Shown one piece after another: positions 1 through 7,404 of a stretch of 10,255 bases of DNA. The translations under genes and the position numbers were made by a program. Location of the stretch: contig JAILEL010000086.1 in the NCBI GenBank assembly GCA_024687845.1, positions 1-10,255 of the forward strand, given 5' to 3'. Position 1 is the first letter of the stretch, and every line of letters begins with the position of its first letter. Source of the DNA: Eubacterium sp. GTDB taxonomy: Bacteria > Bacillota_A > Clostridia > Lachnospirales > Lachnospiraceae. The notes below the pieces were generated by a model, which was given only the letters and a program-made list of their open reading frames with translations, searched no databases and had not been told where the DNA came from.

Positions 1-2
1 AG

Positions 3-146
3 TTACCTATGTTTGTCTGGAACTTCACACTTATTCCACTTGGTGTGTGCATTCCATTTATCTGTGTGATGGTAGTTGCTATACCAGTAATCGCTTACAA
101 CAAGATTTGTAAAAGAAGTGTAGTTGACAGACTTCGTGTAGATTAA
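3..146 (+). CDS. C-terminal fragment of a membrane protein, probable FtsX-like ABC permease
   Basis: The frame is open from the first bases of the window and stops with TAA at 144-146, giving the last 47 residues of a protein that begins outside. The visible part has one long hydrophobic segment (from FVWNFTLIPLG to VVAIPVIAY) followed by a basic tail, KICKRSVVDRLRVD. A final transmembrane helix followed by a short tail of the type S(I/V)V(D/E)RLR is common at the end of FtsX/MacB-type ABC permeases in Firmicutes, including BceB-like peptide-resistance permeases. This is family resemblance only; the diagnostic FtsX domain is outside the window. The gene appears to end a transcription unit, because a terminator hairpin follows about 50 bp downstream. 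Confidence 0.55.
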   Translation, partial: LPMFVWNFTLIPLGVCIPFICVMVVAIPVIAYNKICKRSVVDRLRVD

Positions 147-195
147 AAGATATATAAGTAACTAACGATTTCGCAGAATTCGAAAGAACCAGAAT

Positions 196-227
196 AAATC
201 GGCGGGGAGATTTCCCCGTCGATTTTT
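196..227 (+). terminator. Rho-independent terminator after the upstream permease
   Basis: A 13 bp stem (196-208 with 213-225, one G-U pair) encloses a four-base GATT loop. Its G+C-rich core is GGCGGGGA/TCCCCGTC, and a run of T (223-227) follows. It separates the upstream permease gene from the two-component/ABC operon. Confidence 0.85.
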
Positions 228-238
228 AAAAATTTCCT

Positions 239-266
239 TTGTGTATTGTTATTGGAAATGTATAAT
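239..266 (+). promoter_or_regulatory. Putative sigma-A promoter of the response regulator gene
   Basis: A perfect TATAAT lies at 261-266, 36 bp upstream of the regulator's ATG and directly downstream of the preceding terminator. The best -35 candidate is TTGTGT at 239-244 with a 16 bp spacer, which matches the consensus only in TTG. The -10 is convincing and the -35 is weak. Confidence 0.55.
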
Positions 267-292
267 AGCATAGGAGAAAATAACTTTTGAGT

Positions 293-297
293 GGAGG
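293..297 (+). promoter_or_regulatory. Ribosome binding site deciding the regulator start
   Basis: GGAGG ends 5 nt before the ATG at 303. The in-frame GTG at 291 overlaps this Shine-Dalgarno sequence and has none of its own, so the ATG is the start. Confidence 0.85.
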
Positions 298-302
298 TAA
301 AT

Positions 303-1010
303 ATGTCTTCAGAAATATATAAACTACTTATAGTTGAAGATGATAATGAAATAGGTGATATATTAGATAAATATTTAAAGAGCAATGGATATGAGATAGA
401 CAGGGCTGAAAATGGATTGGAAGCTATAAGCAAGATTCAGCAAAATGATTACAGTATTGTACTACTTGACATCATGCTTCCATTTAAGAGTGGTGATCAG
501 GTTCTTAAGACGGTTCGTGAGACAAGTCAGGTTCCTGTCATCATCATATCCGCTAAGGACATGGTGCAGACCAAGATAGATGTTATGCGAATGGGCGCCG
601 ACGATTATATCACCAAGCCTTTCGATCTGGATGAGGTTCTAGTTAGAATCGAGGCGGTGCTTAGACGAACCGCGGGGATAAATAAAAACTCGGCTAGTAC
701 TGGTGAGCCAAATATAATAACTCATAAAAACCTGGAAATGAATCTCGACTCAGTAAGGGTGACCGTAAAGGGACAGGAGATAACTCTGACATCCAAGGAA
801 TATGCCATTCTTCAGCTTCTGCTGACTAATCCGGATAAGATGTTTTCAAAGTCAAATATATATGAATCCGTATGGGAAGAAGGATACATATATGATGATA
901 ATACACTGATGGTTCATATAAGTAATCTTAGAAATAAGCTTAAGGATGTTGATCCTGAAGAGGAATATATCGAGACAATCTGGGGAATGGGATATCGCTT
1001 GTCGAAGTAA
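303..1010 (+). CDS. OmpR/PhoB-family two-component response regulator
   Basis: A 235-residue cytoplasmic transcription factor, the normal length for this family. An N-terminal receiver domain (about residues 6-121) shows the acidic pocket E12-D13-D14, the phosphoacceptor D56 in VLLDIMLP, the switch residue S83 (IISAKD), the aromatic switch Y102 and the invariant K105 in DYITKPF. After a Ser/Asn-rich linker, a winged-helix DNA-binding domain (about 138-235) carries LTSKEYAILQLLL, the recognition-helix region VHISNLRNKL and the closing IWGMGYRLSK. This start is chosen because GGAGG sits 5 nt upstream. The presumed partner is the histidine kinase at 2828, separated from it by two transporter genes. 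A likely target is the repeated TTAAG-type site just downstream at 1054-1082. The family call is firm; target and partner are inferred from position. Confidence 0.96.
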   Translation: MSSEIYKLLIVEDDNEIGDILDKYLKSNGYEIDRAENGLEAISKIQQNDYSIVLLDIMLPFKSGDQVLKTVRETSQVPVIIISAKDMVQTKIDVMRMGADDYITKPFDLDEVLVRIEAVLRRTAGINKNSASTGEPNIITHKNLEMNLDSVRVTVKGQEITLTSKEYAILQLLLTNPDKMFSKSNIYESVWEEGYIYDDNTLMVHISNLRNKLKDVDPEEEYIETIWGMGYRLSK

Positions 1011-1053
1011 GATATGGAAGGATAAAGGCATCTGCTTAATAGAATTTATAAAG

Positions 1054-1098
1054 TTTAAGAACGTGCTTAAGTTTTTCTTAAGAGATAGATTTTATTAT
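1054..1098 (+). promoter_or_regulatory. Candidate response-regulator operator and promoter of the ABC/kinase/peptidase genes
   Basis: Three boxes repeat in direct orientation: TTTAAG (1054-1059), CTTAAG (1066-1071) and CTTAAG (1077-1082), at 12 and 11 bp steps, so on roughly one face of the helix. Ten bases after the last box is TATTAT (1093-1098), a 5/6 match to a -10, and there is no recognisable -35 at the right distance. Direct repeats with 11 bp period placed where the -35 should be are the known layout for OmpR/PhoB-family activators. If this promoter is used, transcription would start near 1105, downstream of the ATG at 1097 and upstream of the ATPase start at 1154. The repeats and spacing are seen; binding is inferred. 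The same stretch can also fold as a weak AT-rich hairpin. Confidence 0.5.
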
Positions 1099-1141
1099 GA
1101 GTACAGTAAATCGTGCGGTTGATAAAAATATCTTGTTAAGA

Positions 1142-1147
1142 AAGGAT
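1142..1147 (+). promoter_or_regulatory. Ribosome binding site deciding the first ATPase start
   Basis: AAGGAT (1142-1147), with AGGA 7 nt before the ATG at 1154. The in-frame upstream ATG at 1097 has no purine-rich site in front of it and overlaps the candidate -10 element. Confidence 0.7.
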
Positions 1148-1153
1148 AAAAAC

Positions 1154-2062
1154 ATGGAATATGTTATGGAACTCGAAGGACTCACAAAAACCTTCGGGAA
1201 GAAAACAGCGGTAGATAACTTCTCTCTGAAGATAGAAAAAGGTCATATCTGCGGACTAATCGGACCAAATGGTGCTGGTAAGACCACAATAATGAGAATG
1301 ATGGCGGCGCTTACTGAACCGGATTCTGGTGAAATGAAATTCTTCGGTTCAGCTAATCTGGACGAAGCAAGAAGCAGAATGAGCTTCATAATCGAAGAAC
1401 CATATATGGAACACAGCATGACTGCCCGCGAGAATATGCAGTATCTGAGATTCATTCGTGGAGTAGCTGATGAGTCCAGAATTGATATGCTGCTTGATTT
1501 CGTTGGACTAAAGGATGTTGGAAAAAAGAAGGTTGGCAGGTTCTCACTGGGAATGAGACAGAGACTTGGACTTGCTATGTCACTCCTGGCAAAGCCAGAG
1601 TTTATGGTACTTGATGAACCAATCAACGGACTTGATCCAGAGGGAATCATCGATATAAGAAAGATGCTTCTTAAACTTGCTGAAGAAGAGAAGATAACTA
1701 TTCTTATCTCCAGCCACATACTTAAGGAACTTTCTGAACTCTGTACAGATTATGCTATAGTAAATCACGGAAAACTTATAGAGAAACTGTCTCACGAAGA
1801 GCTTCTTGCAAAGACGAAGACCTTTATCGGGCTTCGAACAAATGATATAGGAAAAACTTGTACAGTTCTTGAGGGAAGTCTTGGAATCAGGAACTATAAG
1901 GTGAGTCCTGAAAATGAAATAATGATATATGAGAGACTGGAAGAACTGGAACATATTTCTAGTATAGTCACTCAGAATAATCTGACCATCACCAAGATTA
2001 ATGTCGAGGGTGAAAGCCTTGAAGATTATTATATCGGAAAGGTAGGTGATCAGAATGAATAA
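1154..2062 (+). CDS. ABC transporter ATP-binding protein, BcrA/LanF-type
   Basis: A 302-residue cytoplasmic ATPase that would power the permease encoded next. Walker A is GPNGAGKTT at 37-45, the ABC signature FSLGMRQR at 130-137, Walker B MVLDEP at 151-156, the D-loop NGLDP follows, and the switch histidine is H188 in ISSH. In place of the usual Q-loop glutamine the sequence reads FIIEEPYMEHSMTARENM, with Glu at 81/82. This glutamate 'E-loop' is characteristic of the bacitracin/lantibiotic resistance ATPases (BcrA, LanF). A C-terminal extension (about 210-302) ends in SLEDYY, also usual for this subfamily. The start is taken at 1154 rather than 1097 because of the AAGGAT site and the candidate promoter between them. 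The coding region overlaps the next gene by 8 nt, implying translational coupling. The substrate is unknown; a peptide antibiotic is the best guess by family. Confidence 0.93.
   Translation: MEYVMELEGLTKTFGKKTAVDNFSLKIEKGHICGLIGPNGAGKTTIMRMMAALTEPDSGEMKFFGSANLDEARSRMSFIIEEPYMEHSMTARENMQYLRFIRGVADESRIDMLLDFVGLKDVGKKKVGRFSLGMRQRLGLAMSLLAKPEFMVLDEPINGLDPEGIIDIRKMLLKLAEEEKITILISSHILKELSELCTDYAIVNHGKLIEKLSHEELLAKTKTFIGLRTNDIGKTCTVLEGSLGIRNYKVSPENEIMIYERLEELEHISSIVTQNNLTITKINVEGESLEDYYIGKVGDQNE
2044..2048 (+). promoter_or_regulatory. Ribosome binding site deciding the first permease start
   Basis: AGGTG lies 6 nt before the ATG at 2055, inside the end of the ATPase gene. The in-frame GTG at 2046 lies within this site and is rejected as start. 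Confidence 0.65.
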
Positions 2063-2804
2063 ACTTATTAGAGCTGAGTTTTACAGACTGCGTCATACAG
2101 GACACCTGTTCTGGTATGCAGTACTTTTACCGATGTTATTCATTTTTATGCCATATATTCTATGTATGAACCAAATGGATAAACCTCTGGATGAGTTAAT
2201 CGAATCCCTTGGAACCATGTGTGTGCTTGTTTATAACTTCTTTCCAGCCATGGTTGCCGGTTTCGCAGGACAGCTTTTCAATAAAGGCAAGCTGGGATAT
2301 TATGAAGTGATGGCGGGTAATAAGCCATCTCATATAATCATGAGTAAGATCTTCTCTGATGGAGTATTTTTCTCGGTGATTTACACTGTATGTGTTTCTG
2401 CATTTTACGTATTTTTGGGAATCAAAAATGGAGTCGGAACTATGACTCATCCACTTATCAGACTTGCACTTTTTGCAGTTGTTATGACACATCTGGTAGT
2501 ATCAAGTATAATGATAATGCTTGCATCTAAGAAAGCAGTATCTGCAGTTGTGCTTACATATGTAAGATTTATGGTTTTTGATATAGCATTCATGCCTGCT
2601 CTTGCATTTGCATTTACAAAGCTTGGATTTGAAAATGTCGCAACTCATTTAGGATATATGATCGTCTTTAATCAATTAGAGCTTACAGCTATGTCTCCTA
2701 TTGATATGACATCTATATTACATATAGTTCTTGGATTCCTCGGAGAGTTTATATTCTGGTACATTATAGTATATAGAGGAATCAAGAAACGTCGCTTCAC
2801 ATAG
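2055..2804 (+). CDS. ABC-2 type permease, partner of the upstream ATPase
   Basis: A 249-residue integral membrane protein with about six hydrophobic helices (roughly 19-37, 53-73, 101-122, 134-157, 162-188 and 221-241). It has a short cytoplasmic N-terminus (NKLIRAEFYRLRHTG) and a basic C-terminal tail (RGIKKRRFT). N-terminal (L/I)IRAE(F/W)xRLR followed by six helices is typical of ABC-2 permeases of the BcrB/LanE/LanG kind. It starts 8 nt before the ATPase stop, so the two proteins are very likely made together. Only one permease accompanies this ATPase, so a homodimer is expected, unlike the downstream operon, which has two. The substrate cannot be read from the sequence. The role in export or clearing of membrane-active peptides is inferred from the ATPase subfamily and the neighbouring kinase and peptidase. 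Confidence 0.88.
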   Translation: MNKLIRAEFYRLRHTGHLFWYAVLLPMLFIFMPYILCMNQMDKPLDELIESLGTMCVLVYNFFPAMVAGFAGQLFNKGKLGYYEVMAGNKPSHIIMSKIFSDGVFFSVIYTVCVSAFYVFLGIKNGVGTMTHPLIRLALFAVVMTHLVVSSIMIMLASKKAVSAVVLTYVRFMVFDIAFMPALAFAFTKLGFENVATHLGYMIVFNQLELTAMSPIDMTSILHIVLGFLGEFIFWYIIVYRGIKKRRFT

Positions 2805-2827
2805 AATATCATCAGAAAAGGGTATAT

Positions 2828-3748
2828 ATGGACTATAGATTTTTATGGATTCTGGTAGCGGTTCTGCTTCTGATAATTGTAGGGCTGCTGCTCAGAATGA
2901 ATCTTTATAAGAAACAGATTCATTCATTTACTAAGCAGCTGAGATTCTTTCGCAAGGAAAAAAAGAATGGTCTTATGGGTGTTGAAAGCTTTGGCAAGGA
3001 TTATATAGATCTAGCGAAGGAACTTCAGCAGTTTGTAGATGAGGAACAAGAGTTAATAGAACAGTCTGAAAAGGACCGGCAATCAGTGAAACATATGGTT
3101 GCCGGTATTTCCCATGATTTCAGAACTCCGCTTACATCTGCTATGGGATATATCCAGCTGGCAGAGAAGGATGAGAGTGTGTCAGAGGAAACTGCGGCGA
3201 GTCTTAGAAAGGCTTATGATAAGACAAAATATCTAAAGGAGCTTTCAGATGAATTCTTCGCACTGTCTGTGATGGAAAATCGTTCAGAAGAAGATATGAC
3301 GGAGCTCAGCTTCAAAAAGCTTTTCGAAAACATTACCCTGGAGCAGTACGACTGGACTGTTAAGTCAGGTATAAGCTTTGAAGCTGAGATAACAGATGAT
3401 CCTTGTATGATGCAGGCATCTGAAGTAGATATGACAAGGCTTCTCATCAATCTTTATTCTAATGCAAAGAAGTATTCGAAGAGCAAGATAAGGGTGGCTC
3501 TTAGACATAGTGAATCAGAGATATCATTTAACATAGAAAATGATCTTGAAGAGGGAGCTTCGATTGACGAGCGGCGTGTGTTCGAGCCTTTCCACAGAGA
3601 GTATGTTGGAGAGCAGGGCGGTAACGGACTAGGGCTATATGTTACTAAGAGGATTGTTGAAAATTATGGTGGTATAATATCAGCAGAGAAAGACGAAAAT
3701 ATGTTTAGTATAAAGATAACATTTAAGCGAGGAAAGACAAATGAGTAA
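2828..3748 (+). CDS. Sensor histidine kinase with a single N-terminal membrane helix
   Basis: A 306-residue kinase presumed to phosphorylate the response regulator at 303. One hydrophobic segment (about 5-23) is followed directly by a basic cytoplasmic stretch and a charged helical linker (about 25-90). There is no room for an extracytoplasmic sensor domain and no HAMP signature is evident. The HisKA domain has the phosphoacceptor H96 in GISHDFRTPL. The HATPase domain shows the N box LLINLYSNAKKYS (N208, N212), a reduced G1 region (NDLEEG around 238-243), the F box VFEPFHRE and the G2 box GGNGLGL at 264-270. SHDFRTPLTS with a minimal N-terminus is typical of kinases linked to peptide-resistance transporters, where the transporter can act as the sensor. 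AAGGG about 5 nt before the ATG serves as ribosome binding site, and the gene starts 23 nt after the permease stop. Confidence 0.93.
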   Translation: MDYRFLWILVAVLLLIIVGLLLRMNLYKKQIHSFTKQLRFFRKEKKNGLMGVESFGKDYIDLAKELQQFVDEEQELIEQSEKDRQSVKHMVAGISHDFRTPLTSAMGYIQLAEKDESVSEETAASLRKAYDKTKYLKELSDEFFALSVMENRSEEDMTELSFKKLFENITLEQYDWTVKSGISFEAEITDDPCMMQASEVDMTRLLINLYSNAKKYSKSKIRVALRHSESEISFNIENDLEEGASIDERRVFEPFHREYVGEQGGNGLGLYVTKRIVENYGGIISAEKDENMFSIKITFKRGKTNE

Positions 3749-5126
3749 AGAATATGCAAAGAAAGTAATAGAGCTTATAGATAAATCACCGACTGCATTT
3801 CACGTTGTAGAAAATGCCAAGGCTATCCTGGATTCACAGGGCTTTACAGGTCTTAAGGAATCAGACGTATGGAGTCTCGTGGCAGGCGGAAAGTACTATG
3901 TGACGAGAAATGATTCTTCTATCATTGCATTTACGATTCCAAAGAAAGACTATGCAGGATTCAGAATCATTGCTAGTCATTCAGATTCTCCATGTCCTAA
4001 GCTCAAGGAAGATTATGAAATGGACAGATGTGGATATGTCAGACTAAATGTTGAAAAATACGGTGGAATGTTGCTGGCTCCGTGGTTTGATCGACCACTT
4101 TCGGTTGCAGGCAGAATACTAGTTAGAGATGAGAAGGAAGCATCGGGAATAAAATCCGTGCTCGTTAATCTGGATAAGGATATAGCAGTTATTCCTTCTC
4201 TTGCGATACACATGAATCGAGAAGCCAACTCAGGTTATTCCTACAGTTTTCAGAAGGATATGCTGCCTATCGTGAGTACATCGGATGATTCGAAGAAAAA
4301 TGCGGATTTAAACTCGCAACAAGAATCAAAGTCAGACTCTGATATAAATCAGAATACAGGTGCAACTATCATGACTCTGATAGCTGAAGCAGCTGGAGTA
4401 AAGACAGAGAATATACTTGGAAATGACCTTTTCTTATATATCAGTGAGAAGGGAAAGGTCTGGGGCGTAAGAGATGAGTTTATAGGTTCATCCAGACTCG
4501 ACGACCAGGAGTGTGTATGGTGCACTCTGGATGGATTCATAGATGCTGCAAATTGTAGTTATAGTAATGAAAGCACTGCCAAAGACGCTTCTTCAGATTA
4601 TGTAAGTATGATATGCGTCTTCGATAATGAAGAGGTTGGTTCCAGGACAAAGCAGGGAGCAGACTCAGACTTCCTGGAGAATCTGATAGATAGAATAAAT
4701 GATAATCTTGGCAGAAGCAGAGAAGAGTATTATACTGCGTATGCAAACAGTTTTATGATATCAGCAGATAATGCACATGCTCTTCATCCTGCACATGCAG
4801 ATAAGTATGATCCAGTCCAGAGTCCGAAAATGAATGAAGGAATCGTGCTTAAGTTCAGTGCAAGACAGAGCTATACTACAGATGCAGTATCAGCTGCATT
4901 TGTGAAGAAACTCTGTGAAGATTCAGATATTCCATATCAGATATTTGTTAATCATTCAGACGAACCAGGTGGAAGTACACTTGGTAATATATCTAATTCG
5001 CATGTGTCTATCAACACAGCAGATATAGGACTTCCTCAGCTTGCGATGCATTCTTCCTACGAGACCGCAGGCGTAGAGGATATAGATTCACTGAGAGGTT
5101 TTGCAAAAGCATTTTTCACCGCATAA
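3741..5126 (+). CDS. M18-family metallo-aminopeptidase (aspartyl aminopeptidase-like)
   Basis: A 461-residue enzyme without a signal peptide, so cytoplasmic, expected to remove N-terminal residues from peptides using two metal ions. The M18 pattern is complete: H80 in ASHSDSP, the bridging aspartate D254 in SSRLDD, the Glu pair E297-E298 in FDNEEVGS, D343 in SADNAHALHP, and H437 in LAMHSSYE. GGSTLGN near 411-417 is also conserved in the family. Length is close to the usual 430-480. An unusual Ser/Asp/Asn-rich hydrophilic stretch at about 178-206 separates MLPIV from the next helix and looks like a flexible insert. The gene overlaps the kinase stop by 8 nt and has GAGGA 7 nt before its ATG, so it is translationally coupled to a signalling gene. 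That is odd for a housekeeping peptidase and suggests a role in the same response. Exact specificity (acidic or other residues) cannot be told. Confidence 0.94.
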   Translation: MSKEYAKKVIELIDKSPTAFHVVENAKAILDSQGFTGLKESDVWSLVAGGKYYVTRNDSSIIAFTIPKKDYAGFRIIASHSDSPCPKLKEDYEMDRCGYVRLNVEKYGGMLLAPWFDRPLSVAGRILVRDEKEASGIKSVLVNLDKDIAVIPSLAIHMNREANSGYSYSFQKDMLPIVSTSDDSKKNADLNSQQESKSDSDINQNTGATIMTLIAEAAGVKTENILGNDLFLYISEKGKVWGVRDEFIGSSRLDDQECVWCTLDGFIDAANCSYSNESTAKDASSDYVSMICVFDNEEVGSRTKQGADSDFLENLIDRINDNLGRSREEYYTAYANSFMISADNAHALHPAHADKYDPVQSPKMNEGIVLKFSARQSYTTDAVSAAFVKKLCEDSDIPYQIFVNHSDEPGGSTLGNISNSHVSINTADIGLPQLAMHSSYETAGVEDIDSLRGFAKAFFTA

Positions 5127-5186
5127 TTTGTAGAAAAGCCTATCAGTTATAAAAAATTTAATGACTTATGATATACTTCTCATCTT

Positions 5187-5220
5187 AGCAGGGAATCCTC
5201 CTCAGGATTTCCTGCTTTTT
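5187..5220 (+). terminator. Rho-independent terminator after the aminopeptidase gene
   Basis: A 12 bp stem, AGCAGGGAATCC (5187-5198) with GGATTTCCTGCT (5205-5216), has one G-U pair and a six-base loop. It runs straight into a T tract (5216-5220). It ends the first operon and separates it from the M13 peptidase operon. Confidence 0.9.
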
Positions 5221-5244
5221 CCATTTGCGACTATTATTATTCCA

Positions 5245-5272
5245 TTTACAACAGATATTTATATTTTATGAG
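5245..5272 (+). promoter_or_regulatory. Weak candidate promoter for the M13 peptidase/ABC operon
   Basis: A promoter is expected between the terminator and the ATG at 5333. TTTACA (5245-5250) matches the -35 consensus at 5 of 6 positions, but the element 16 bp downstream, TATGAG (5267-5272), is a poor -10. Other AT-rich options exist, such as TATATT at 5276 and TAAAAT at 5300, and none pairs well with a -35. The location is approximate. No repeat like the 1054-1082 operator is clear here. Confidence 0.25.
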
Positions 5273-5332
5273 AATTATATTGTAATATTCAATCATTCTT
5301 AAAATCTTTATAGGATGGCGAAGGAGGAGTAA

Positions 5333-7390
5333 ATGAGAAAGAAGAAGCTTTTATCTGTCATATGCGCAGTGACGCTTTCGATGTCGCTTACGGGTTGCGG
5401 CTTTATGGAAATGATGGGCGATATGGCAGGCTTTTCGAACAAATGGGTGGACTCGGACCTGATAGGTGCAGTCCCAGCAGACAAGGAGTTCAGTGAGAAG
5501 AACGACTTTGCAGCGACGGTTAACAAGGAGTGGAAGAACGAAATAGGTGATGCTTATAAAGGTACATTTCAAGAGGTTCTGGATGCAGTTATCGAAAACA
5601 AGAAGCGGATAGTAACAGATGAATCCATAGAGGGTGAAACTGCAGAGTGTCTCAGAACCTACTATGCACTTGCATCTAATTGGGATGACAGAGCCGAGGA
5701 TGGGGTAGAACCACTACGGGCCTACACTAAGGATATTGAGTCAATAAGCAGTATGAATGAAATGTATGACTTCATAGCTGATCCAACAAGGAATCCATTG
5801 TTCCTGGGACCAATTACAACTAGTTCCAGTTTTGTAATGCACTCAGAGAAATATTCGGAAAACTATACACTTCTTTTTTCAATACCAGGTTTTACAGTGG
5901 GTAATCTGGACAGTTCATCTTCTCTCGAATCTTACGAAAAGACTAGCGATAAGTCAAAATATATCCTAGGAAAGCTTGGGTACAGTGAAGAAGAAGCTGA
6001 CACACAGGTGGCAAACGCTGCAGCATTCGCTAAAAAGCTTGCCAGTTATGAAAATATGGCAACTTTAGAAAAAATAGACGATATTACATATCCTCGAGAG
6101 GAAGTAGTAAAGATGGCAGGAGATTTCCCTATGGAGAAGATCTTAAATGGATGGGGACTCTCGAATACCTCATATATCGCTATCAGTCCTGATCTTACGA
6201 AAAAGCTTTCCAGTGTTTGTAAGGAAAAGAATCTGGAGAAAATCAAATCATTTCTCATAGTAAACTACTGTCTTACAGCCTCTGAGTATCTGGATAGAGA
6301 GACATATGATGAGATGAAAGAGTTGGATAAACCTAGACTTAAGGAAGCTGAGGATACAGGAGAAACACCTGAACAGCTGGAGAATTATCTGATGTTTGAA
6401 CAGTATATCGGACAGACACCTATGGTTGGAGCCATGAATCAGGTATATGTGGAAAACTGTTTTGATGAAAGTGTTATAGATGAACTGACCACCATAACAG
6501 AGGATATGCTGGCTGGATTCGAGGATATATTTGAAAATGAGCAGTGGTTATCTGAAGAAGGCAAGAAGGCCTGTATAGAGAAACTGAAGGCGATAAACAT
6601 TCATATAGCTGTCCAGGATTTTGATACTGTTGACTATGGAAAGTTAAACCTCAAATCACACGAAGAAGGTGGAAGCTTCCTTGAAGCATACTTTGATTCA
6701 CTTAGATTCGAGATGAATCATTTGGCCTGGTTATCAGGTGAAAGCTATGATAGAGACTATTGGGATCCACTAAATCAGAATCTCTCCACAACTGTTACAA
6801 ATGCCATGTATAGTGCACAGACAAATGGAATATATATATTCGCAGGTATTCTCGAGGCACCTATATATTCAAAGAATATGACATACGAAGAAAAACTTGG
6901 AGGACTCTTTACAGTAGTAGGACATGAAATCACACATGGCTTTGATAGTAACGGGGCTCAGTATGATAAAGATGGCTACAATAATCCAATTCTCTCAGAA
7001 GATGATCTGAAAAAGTTCAATGATAAAAATCAGGTTGTTGGAGCATACTATACGACTCAGTCTCCTTTTACCGGAGCGGGTATGATTCTTGGACCACAAG
7101 TAGCCGCTGAAGCTACAGCAGATATGGGCGGAATAAAAGCAACTCTTCATCTGGCAGAAAAACAGAAGGATTTTGACTACGATCTATACTTCAGATCATT
7201 TGCGACGATATGGAGGACAAATGTGTCGGTAGAATCGGAAAAGAAAAGCATACAGAGCGATCCACATCCGCTGGCATTTTACCGCATCAATGTAGGTCTT
7301 CAGCAGTTTGAAGAATTCTATGAAACTTACGGCATTAAAGAAGGTGATGGAATGTATCTTGCACCTGAAAGAAGAATAAATGTATGGTAG
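5333..7390 (+). CDS. Lipoprotein M13-family zinc endopeptidase (neprilysin/PepO-like)
   Basis: A 685-residue secreted, membrane-anchored metallo-endopeptidase. The N-terminus is a lipoprotein signal: basic RKKK, a hydrophobic core, then the lipobox LTGC with lipidated C22. The catalytic part is complete: NAMY (490-493) corresponds to the substrate-binding NAxY motif, HEITH (531-535) gives two zinc ligands and the catalytic Glu, E593 and D597 in EATAD match the third ligand and its partner in ExxxD, and H645 with R651 match the conserved His and Arg near the end. The C-terminus RINVW resembles the usual M13 ending. Family members cut oligopeptides rather than folded proteins, because the active site lies in a closed cavity. 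An excellent AAGGAGGA site precedes the ATG. It heads an operon with an ABC ATPase 14 nt downstream, so its likely targets are extracellular peptides connected with that transporter. No frameshift or missing catalytic residue is seen. Confidence 0.96.
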   Translation: MRKKKLLSVICAVTLSMSLTGCGFMEMMGDMAGFSNKWVDSDLIGAVPADKEFSEKNDFAATVNKEWKNEIGDAYKGTFQEVLDAVIENKKRIVTDESIEGETAECLRTYYALASNWDDRAEDGVEPLRAYTKDIESISSMNEMYDFIADPTRNPLFLGPITTSSSFVMHSEKYSENYTLLFSIPGFTVGNLDSSSSLESYEKTSDKSKYILGKLGYSEEEADTQVANAAAFAKKLASYENMATLEKIDDITYPREEVVKMAGDFPMEKILNGWGLSNTSYIAISPDLTKKLSSVCKEKNLEKIKSFLIVNYCLTASEYLDRETYDEMKELDKPRLKEAEDTGETPEQLENYLMFEQYIGQTPMVGAMNQVYVENCFDESVIDELTTITEDMLAGFEDIFENEQWLSEEGKKACIEKLKAINIHIAVQDFDTVDYGKLNLKSHEEGGSFLEAYFDSLRFEMNHLAWLSGESYDRDYWDPLNQNLSTTVTNAMYSAQTNGIYIFAGILEAPIYSKNMTYEEKLGGLFTVVGHEITHGFDSNGAQYDKDGYNNPILSEDDLKKFNDKNQVVGAYYTTQSPFTGAGMILGPQVAAEATADMGGIKATLHLAEKQKDFDYDLYFRSFATIWRTNVSVESEKKSIQSDPHPLAFYRINVGLQQFEEFYETYGIKEGDGMYLAPERRINVW

Positions 7391-7392
7391 GA

Positions 7393-7397
7393 AAGGA
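7393..7397 (+). promoter_or_regulatory. Ribosome binding site deciding the second ATPase start
   Basis: AAGGA lies 7 nt before the ATG at 7405. The in-frame ATG at 7384, which overlaps the end of the peptidase gene, has no comparable site. Confidence 0.65.
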
Positions 7398-7404
7398 ACA
7401 GAAA

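Noticed and set aside
1050..1080. Hairpin followed by T residues that could be a terminator after the response regulator gene
   Set aside because: The stem is almost entirely A-U with two G-U pairs, so it is weak. The phased TTAAG repeats explain the symmetry better, because CTTAAG is itself palindromic.
1097..1153. Upstream in-frame ATG giving the first ABC ATPase 19 extra N-terminal residues
   Set aside because: It has no ribosome binding site and overlaps the TATTAT -10 candidate. The ATG at 1154 has AAGGAT at good spacing, and family members start close to the first beta strand (MEYVMELEGLTK).
1243..1954. Long minus-strand open frames opposite the first ABC ATPase, and similar ones opposite other genes
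   Set aside because: They are antisense shadows of strongly supported plus-strand genes. Their translations are Ser/Ile/Leu-rich, lack family motifs and have no matching ribosome binding sites.
5161..5271. A 36-codon plus-strand ORF beginning ATGACTTATGAT in the gap between the two operons
   Set aside because: It runs through the strong terminator hairpin, has no ribosome binding site, and its product has no leader or core-peptide features. It is not a credible pheromone or bacteriocin gene.
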